Source: Alienimonas californiensis
GTDB lineage: Bacteria > Planctomycetota > Planctomycetia > Planctomycetales > Planctomycetaceae
DNA: 64,000 nt
Assembly: GCF_007743815.1 (NCBI RefSeq)
Contig: NZ_CP036265.1
Location: forward strand, 770,501 to 834,500
Direction of reading: 5' to 3'
Shown: one piece after another, positions 59,988 to 64,000 of the stretch
Layout of the letters: each line of letters starts with the position of its first letter
How positions within the stretch are numbered: the stretch's first letter is position 1
Notes under the pieces: generated by a model
Seen by the model: only the letters and a program-made list of their open reading frames with translations
Databases searched by the model: none
What the model was told of the DNA's origin: nothing
Program-made: the position numbers and the translations under genes

Positions 59988-60016
59988 ACAGTAGAATGCG
60001 GTCGCCGGGGCGGCAA
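59988..60016 (-). promoter_or_regulatory. Promoter of the three-gene lipid-type operon
   Basis: On the minus strand TTGCCG (60011-60016) is followed after exactly 17 bases by TACTGT (59988-59993). Transcription would start near 59981, about 31 bases before GTG 59950. It is the only candidate in the window with both hexamers at standard spacing and close to a start codon. Confidence 0.5.
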
Positions 60017-60273
60017 GAAGGGGCCAGCGCAACGAAAAGCGTTCCGGCTCCCATGAGGGGCACCGGAGCGTCAACTTCGCCCGTCCGGACCAGCGGCTGA
60101 AAACGTCACGATCGAGGGCCAGCGATGTTGCGGGAAGTACCGAAGCCCGGCCCATCGACGGGACAGCCCGACGAAGAAAGGGTCTCGCAGCGACGGAACC
60201 TTTAGAACCGGACAGAGAACCGTTATATGGGATTTGCGCGACAAGGGCTGAATCCAGCTCTTGAGGACCCGCC
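60017..60273. other. Intergenic region upstream of transposase remnant
   Basis: 257 bases with a moderately lower GC content. It is expected to contain the left end of the insertion sequence, but no inverted terminal repeat could be paired because the right end is lost. No gene recognised. Confidence 0.4.
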
Positions 60274-60741
60274 ATGGCCCAGCGCCGCCTGCCCGAGGAA
60301 TTCGCCGCCGTCGCCGTCCACCACCTGCCCCCGGATCGTCCGCCCGGCCCCGACGGCGGACGGCCCCGCACGCCTAACCGCGTCGTGTTGAAGGTTCTGT
60401 GGTACGTGCTGACGACCGGCTGCCGCTGGCGGGACGTGCCCCCCGACATGGGCTGCTCCGGCGAAACCGCCCGCTGTCGGCTGATCGAGTGGGAGGAGTT
60501 GGGCGTGTGGGCCCGCGTGCACCTCGACTTCCTGCGGCTGCTCCGCCGCGACGGCGAGCTGGAGCACGAGACGGCGATCGTCGACTCGGCGCTGGTCCGT
60601 GTCGATGGTGCCGGCGAAAAGACCGGCCCCTGCCCCGTCGACCGCGGCCGACTGGGCTGCAAATACAGTCGGACGGTCGGCCGCGACGGGGCCGCGTTGG
60701 GAGTGAAGGTCGCCGGCACCAACGCCAGCGACCACACATAA
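60274..60741 (+). pseudogene. Truncated IS5-family transposase
   Basis: 155 residues of an IS5-type (IS427-like) transposase. The N-terminal DUF4096 region reads VVLKVLWYVLTTGCRWRDVP, CRLIEWEELGVWARVH. The first catalytic aspartate is present in AIVDSALVRV. The frame ends after VKVAGTNASDH, where the family continues with the DDE core carrying the second Asp and the Glu. The following DNA shows no continuation in any frame, so the 3' half is deleted and the element is inactive. The start ATG is normal. It marks a past insertion next to two small lipoprotein genes. Confidence 0.85.
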
Positions 60742-60801
60742 ATCCTCTTGGCGTTCTAAACTTCGGGGGTTGTTAACAACCGTCCCGTGCGTCGAGGACG
60801 A

Positions 60802-60996
60802 CTACTCCGTTTCGCTTATCGCAGGGGTGACGACGTTCCCCTCCGCATCGACCTCCTCTGTGACCGCTCCCCCGCTCCCCACAGCCCCGCCCTCATCTTC
60901 CGCGGCGTCGCAGCCGACGAACAACATCACGCTGCCCAACAGAACGAAGGAGGAAACGATGCCGGGCAGCCGGCGGGAACGGAGCGTGGTCAACAT
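60802..60996 (-). CDS. Small acidic lipoprotein
   Basis: 64 residues: a basic N-terminus, hydrophobic segment (SSFVLLGSVMLFVGC) with a lipobox-like end and Cys29 as the likely lipidated residue, then an Asp/Glu/Gly-rich tail of about 35 residues. It resembles the next minus-strand gene in layout (VGC followed by an AED motif). The mature peptide is too short for a globular domain. Function unknown. Confidence 0.65.
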   Translation of the reverse strand: MLTTLRSRRLPGIVSSFVLLGSVMLFVGCDAAEDEGGAVGSGGAVTEEVDAEGNVVTPAISETE

Positions 60997-61184
60997 GCGA
61001 GGATTGGGGAGAGTTAGTGAACCGGGGAAATGTCAGACTAAACCGGTCCGTCAGGGATCCGTTCATGCGAATCTCTCACGACGGTCGTCCTGGCATGGAT
61101 CCGGATTCCATACTATGAGGGGCATCGGCCGCCGCTGCAACGATTTTACAATCGGTCAACGCGGAGACGCTGACGAACGGACGG

Positions 61185-61466
61185 TCACTCGCCGGGGGCC
61201 AGCGGGGCGCTGTCGTACTCGTTCACGCCAGGCTGCTCGGGCGTGGAGTCGTTCAGACGGCTCTCGCCCATCTCGCCGTCGTCCTCGCCCATGCCGATGG
61301 GCAGTTCATTGGGATCGGCCTCGTCGAGGTCGGTCTCGTTCATCTGCATCTGACCGTCCACGGCGCTGACGTCCTCGGCGCCCTCCTCGCAACCGACCAG
61401 GATCACCGCGGCGCCCAGCAGGGCGGCGGAGGAGGCGTTGTGCAGTCGGGCGTAGTGGCGGGGCAT
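61185..61466 (-). CDS. Small acidic lipoprotein
   Basis: 93 residues from ATG 61466: signal sequence with lipobox AVILVGC, then a highly acidic tail (NETDLDEADPNELP, EDDGEMGES). It resembles the gene at 60802-60996 in the motif VGC-x5-AED, so the two may be a tandem pair separated by about 190 bases. An in-frame TTG 21 bases upstream is a less likely start. Confidence 0.65.
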   Translation of the reverse strand: MPRHYARLHNASSAALLGAAVILVGCEEGAEDVSAVDGQMQMNETDLDEADPNELPIGMGEDDGEMGESRLNDSTPEQPGVNEYDSAPLAPGE

Positions 61467-61604
61467 GGGAAGCTCCGGGAGCGGCAAAGGAGGGAGGCGT
61501 CGGGGCGACGCGTCGAACGGCGGGATTGTGGGGCGGGCGGGCGAGGCGACCCAGAGGGAAGTCGCCCGGACCCCGGATAGGGGCCGGACCCGGCCGTCCT
61601 GTCG

Positions 61605-61640
61605 CAGGTTCGGGCGCGAGTTCGGGCGCAGGTTCGGGCG
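61605..61640. repeat. 12-bp tandem repeat, three copies
   Basis: Three consecutive units of CAGGTTCGGGCG or CGAGTTCGGGCG between the lipoprotein gene and gltX. Non-coding. Confidence 0.75.
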
Positions 61641-61671
61641 CGGAGTCTCCCCTCGACTGCCGAGAACGGAT

Positions 61672-63240
61672 TCAGGCCGCCGACCGGGTCAGCGCCGCGT
61701 CGATCCGTTCCAAACACCGCTCCCGGCCGACCAGCGCCAGCACGTCGTACACTCCCGGGCCGACCGGCTGCCCCGTGGCGGCGATGCGGCAGGCGTGGAT
61801 CAGCGTACCCACCCCCTGCCCGCGAGCCTCGGAGAAGCTTTGCAGCTCCGCCTCCAACCGCTCCGGCGTCCAGTTCTCCGCCGTCAGCGGTTCGAGCCGT
61901 TCGGTTTTGAAGTCCCGCAGCAACTCCGGCACCCCCTCCTTGGCGATCCGTTTCTGGAAGGCCTTGTCGTCGTAAGTCACGTCCGGCTCGAACAGGTACG
62001 TGACGTCCAGGACGTCCGTGTAGAGCTTCAGCCGGTCCCCCAAAGCGTCCACCACCCGGCCGACGTACTCCACGTCGACGTTCGCGTAGCCGGCCCGGTG
62101 CAGGATCGCCGTGCAGGTCCGTACCTTGTCCTCCCGCGGGCGGCGGCTCATCCATTCGGACTGGAAGGAGAACAGCTTGTCCGGGTCCAGCCCCGCCGGG
62201 TTCTTGACGACGCGGTCGAGGGTGAAGTTCTCCGCGACGGTGTCGCGGGACATGATCTCCGTGTGGTCGTCCAGGCTCCACCCCAGCCGGGCCAGGGCGT
62301 TGGTGAGGGCTTCGGGCAGGTAGCCCATCTCCTCGTAGAACCGCACCATGACCGGGTTCAGGTCCTCGCCCAGCTCCAGGCCGAGCTTCGGCAGGCGATC
62401 GGCGGCGCTGTCGAACAGTTTGCGGAAGGACTTGTTGTCGCGGTACTTCGCCAGGTCCCGCTTGCTCAGCTTGCGGTTGGTGCCCGGGGCGGTGACGAAC
62501 GGGATATGGGCGAACGTGGGAACCGGCTCGCCCAGCGCCTCGAACAGCAACGTCTGGATCGGCACGTTGGAGAGGTGCTCCTCCGCCCGGACGACGTGGG
62601 TGATCTGCATCGCCGCGTCGTCGACGACGCTGGCAAAATTGTACAGCGGGCTGCCGTCCGCCCGGGCCAGCACGGGGTCCGGCAGCAGGGCGCCGTCCCA
62701 GCTCACCTCGCCGCGGACTGCGTCCGTGACCGTGATCGTGCGGTCGCGGGGGACCTTCAACCGGACGACGTGCGACTGCCCCGCCTCGACCAGCCCCGCG
62801 ACCTCGTTCTCGGACAGTTCCAGCGACCGCCGGTTGGTCACGTACGGTTTGCCCGCCGCTTGGGCCGCCTCGCGGTCGGCGGCGACCTCCTCGGGGGAGC
62901 TGAAGTCCCGGTAGGCGGCGCCGCTGTCCAGCAGCTTTTTGAGGGCCAGCTCGTAGAACTCGCCCCGCTGCGACTGGAAGTACGGCCCGAACGGCCCGCC
63001 GACCTCCGGCCCCTCGTCCCATGCCAGCCCCAGCCAGCGGAAGGCGTCGAGAATCGGGGCGAGGGCGGCGTCGAGGTTGCGGGCCCGGTCGGTGTCGTCG
63101 ACCCGCAGCACGAAGGTGCCCCCCTGCCCGCTCCGCTTGGCGTGTTCGGCCAGCAGCCAGCAGAACAGGGCGGTCCGCATGCCCCCAATATGCATGTAGC
63201 CGGTGGGGCTGGGGGCGAATCGCGTGCGGACGGCGGGCAT
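61672..63240 (-). CDS. gltX: Glutamyl-tRNA synthetase
   Basis: A 522-residue class I aminoacyl-tRNA synthetase, full length. HIGH-type motif in [15 protein letters not shown] (8-22), the glutamate-binding [10 protein letters not shown], and the KMSKS-type motif in [15 protein letters not shown]. The C-terminal part carries the helical anticodon-binding domain. It charges tRNA-Glu in the cytoplasm. Planctomycetes often use a non-discriminating version with GatCAB; specificity cannot be read reliably here. ATG 63240. Confidence 0.96.
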   Translation of the reverse strand: MPAVRTRFAPSPTGYMHIGGMRTALFCWLLAEHAKRSGQGGTFVLRVDDTDRARNLDAALAPILDAFRWLGLAWDEGPEVGGPFGPYFQSQRGEFYELALKKLLDSGAAYRDFSSPEEVAADREAAQAAGKPYVTNRRSLELSENEVAGLVEAGQSHVVRLKVPRDRTITVTDAVRGEVSWDGALLPDPVLARADGSPLYNFASVVDDAAMQITHVVRAEEHLSNVPIQTLLFEALGEPVPTFAHIPFVTAPGTNRKLSKRDLAKYRDNKSFRKLFDSAADRLPKLGLELGEDLNPVMVRFYEEMGYLPEALTNALARLGWSLDDHTEIMSRDTVAENFTLDRVVKNPAGLDPDKLFSFQSEWMSRRPREDKVRTCTAILHRAGYANVDVEYVGRVVDALGDRLKLYTDVLDVTYLFEPDVTYDDKAFQKRIAKEGVPELLRDFKTERLEPLTAENWTPERLEAELQSFSEARGQGVGTLIHACRIAATGQPVGPGVYDVLALVGRERCLERIDAALTRSAA

Positions 63241-63316
63241 CGGGGACGGAACGTGCGAAGGAAACGGGGGCGGGAACCGTAGCGATCCGCCGGACGCGGT
63301 TCGAGGGGCGGGGGCC

Positions 63317-63369
63317 GCTTGCGGTTTCGCGGCGTTCAGAAAGAACCGGCGCCGCGAAACCGCAAGCGA
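63317..63369. terminator. Long hairpin between ABC permease and gltX
   Basis: Arms of 19 bases, CGCTTGCGGTTTCGCGGCG (63317-63335) and its exact complement (63351-63369), enclose a 15-base A-rich loop. It lies about 50 bases beyond the permease stop and 77 bases upstream of gltX. Probable terminator for the permease gene; its GC-skewed palindromic form recalls the other repeat elements of the window. Confidence 0.75.
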
Positions 63370-63418
63370 CGACCGGACTGCCCACGGAGACCCGGCCGCT
63401 CCGGGGCGGACTCACGTC

Positions 63419-64000
63419 CTACTCGTGCCGCAGGGCTTCGATCGGGTCCAGCCGGGCGGCGTTGCGGGCGGGGAGGATGCCGAAGATCACCCCGATCCCC
63501 ACGCTGATCAAAAACGACACCGGCAAACTCCACAGGGCGAGCTGCGGTTCGAGGTCGGTCAACATCCCGCCCAGCGGGCCGCCGCCGGCGTTCTCCCGGT
63601 CGCCGGGGCTGCTCTCCAGCACGAAGGTCTGCACCGCCCACTTCACGCCGCGGAAGGCCAGCGGCGTGGACATCCCCAATAAAATACCCGCCACCCCGCC
63701 GGCCCCGCTGAGCACGATCGTCTCCGTGAGGAACTGCTGCAAAATGTCCCCCTGCCGGGCGCCCAGGGCCCGACGGATGCCGATCTCCCGGGTCCGCTCC
63801 GTCACGGTCGCCAGCATGATGTTCATGATGCCGATCCCGCCCACCACCAGACTGATCGCCGCGATGCTGCCGAGCACGATATTGAAGATATCTTTAATTT
63901 GCTCGGCCTGTTCCAACAATTCCTGCGGCACGACGACGGCGTAGTCCCGCTGCGGGTGGGACAGGGCCAGCGTTTCCCGGACGACGGCGGCGGTGGGCAT
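63419..64000 (-). CDS. MacB-like ABC transporter permease, C-terminal part
   Basis: 194 residues reaching the window edge; the ATG at 64000 is probably internal. FtsX/MacB-type permease domain: [40 protein letters not shown], a second helix block after [14 protein letters not shown], and the closing [20 protein letters not shown] permease of a tripartite or lipoprotein-type ABC exporter; the ATPase and adaptor genes would lie outside the window. Confidence 0.92.
   Translation of the reverse strand: MPTAAVVRETLALSHPQRDYAVVVPQELLEQAEQIKDIFNIVLGSIAAISLVVGGIGIMNIMLATVTERTREIGIRRALGARQGDILQQFLTETIVLSGAGGVAGILLGMSTPLAFRGVKWAVQTFVLESSPGDRENAGGGPLGGMLTDLEPQLALWSLPVSFLISVGIGVIFGILPARNAARLDPIEALRHE

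Noticed and set aside
1-64000. CRISPR arrays, prophage, tRNA or rRNA genes
   Set aside because: No regularly spaced direct repeats, no phage structural genes and no cloverleaf or rRNA-like sequence were recognised. A covariance-model scan could still find a missed tRNA.

Overview
The window looks like a chromosomal stretch of a high-GC planctomycete (phylum Planctomycetota, most likely family Planctomycetaceae or a close relative). The evidence is the density of families typical of that phylum: two DUF1501 proteins, two DUF1549/DUF1553 (PSCyt2/PSD1) proteins, a PSCyt1-type cytochrome c fused to WD40 repeats, two DUF1559 prepilin-like proteins, two sulfatases, TIGR03067-like small proteins, a Ser/Thr kinase with a long extracytoplasmic half, and several PQQ-type beta-propellers. 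GTG starts are frequent, Shine-Dalgarno sequences are mostly weak, and very GC-rich code leaves long spurious antisense reading frames.

Layout. 1-3.1 kb: the tail of an unknown, possibly toxin-like protein; a minus-strand pair (retropepsin-like protease and AstE/AspA-type deacylase) resembling RimK-associated genes; a secreted glutathione peroxidase. 3.5-12.8 kb: a plus-strand planctomycete operon of DUF1501, pre-peptidase-like, DUF1549/DUF1553 and cytochrome c-WD40-coiled-coil genes with strong hairpins. 12.9-18.8 kb: fasciclin protein, HEAT protein, aldo/keto reductase, two unknowns, LRR protein, VWA protein. 19-25.6 kb: PQQ propeller, hydroxypyruvate isomerase-like TIM barrel, paralogous membrane-protein pair, TIGR03067-like protein, Pro/Ala-rich protein with YHS-like ends. 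25.8-38 kb: two DUF1559 prepilins, sulfatase, inorganic pyrophosphatase, large kinase, type III polyketide synthase, YkgJ-like Cys-cluster protein, GspG-like pseudopilin. 38.2-49 kb: second sulfatase; a tightly overlapping glycosyltransferase-mug-ThrE operon; a second DUF1553-DUF1501 operon; a small TIGR03067-like gene framed by a 28-bp direct repeat; a quinoprotein. 49-51.2 kb: an AT-richer accessory patch with an HNH-like protein, then a sterol desaturase-family enzyme. 51.3-53.8 kb: a large protein that reads as a degenerate DnaG-DnaB (primase-helicase) fusion. 54-64 kb: FG-GAP/VCBS protein, unknowns, a three-gene minus-strand operon (squalene-cyclase-like repeat protein, methyltransferase, DUF2156 lysyltransferase-like), a truncated IS5 transposase, two acidic lipoproteins, gltX and an ABC permease end.

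Between genes the sequence carries a family of palindromic elements with arms built on AGCCCGAAGCGCAAGCGAGG (four copies, three of them exactly between convergent genes) and a second compound-hairpin element (two copies). Both probably act in transcription termination. Several genes are preceded by a TANNNT box about 25-80 nt before the start codon.

The least ordinary items are the primase-helicase-like fusion with lost Walker A, the HNH-like protein in the compositional island, the stand-alone type III polyketide synthase, and the repeat-flanked small gene at 46.7-47.2 kb. No tRNA, rRNA, CRISPR array or intact mobile element was recognised.
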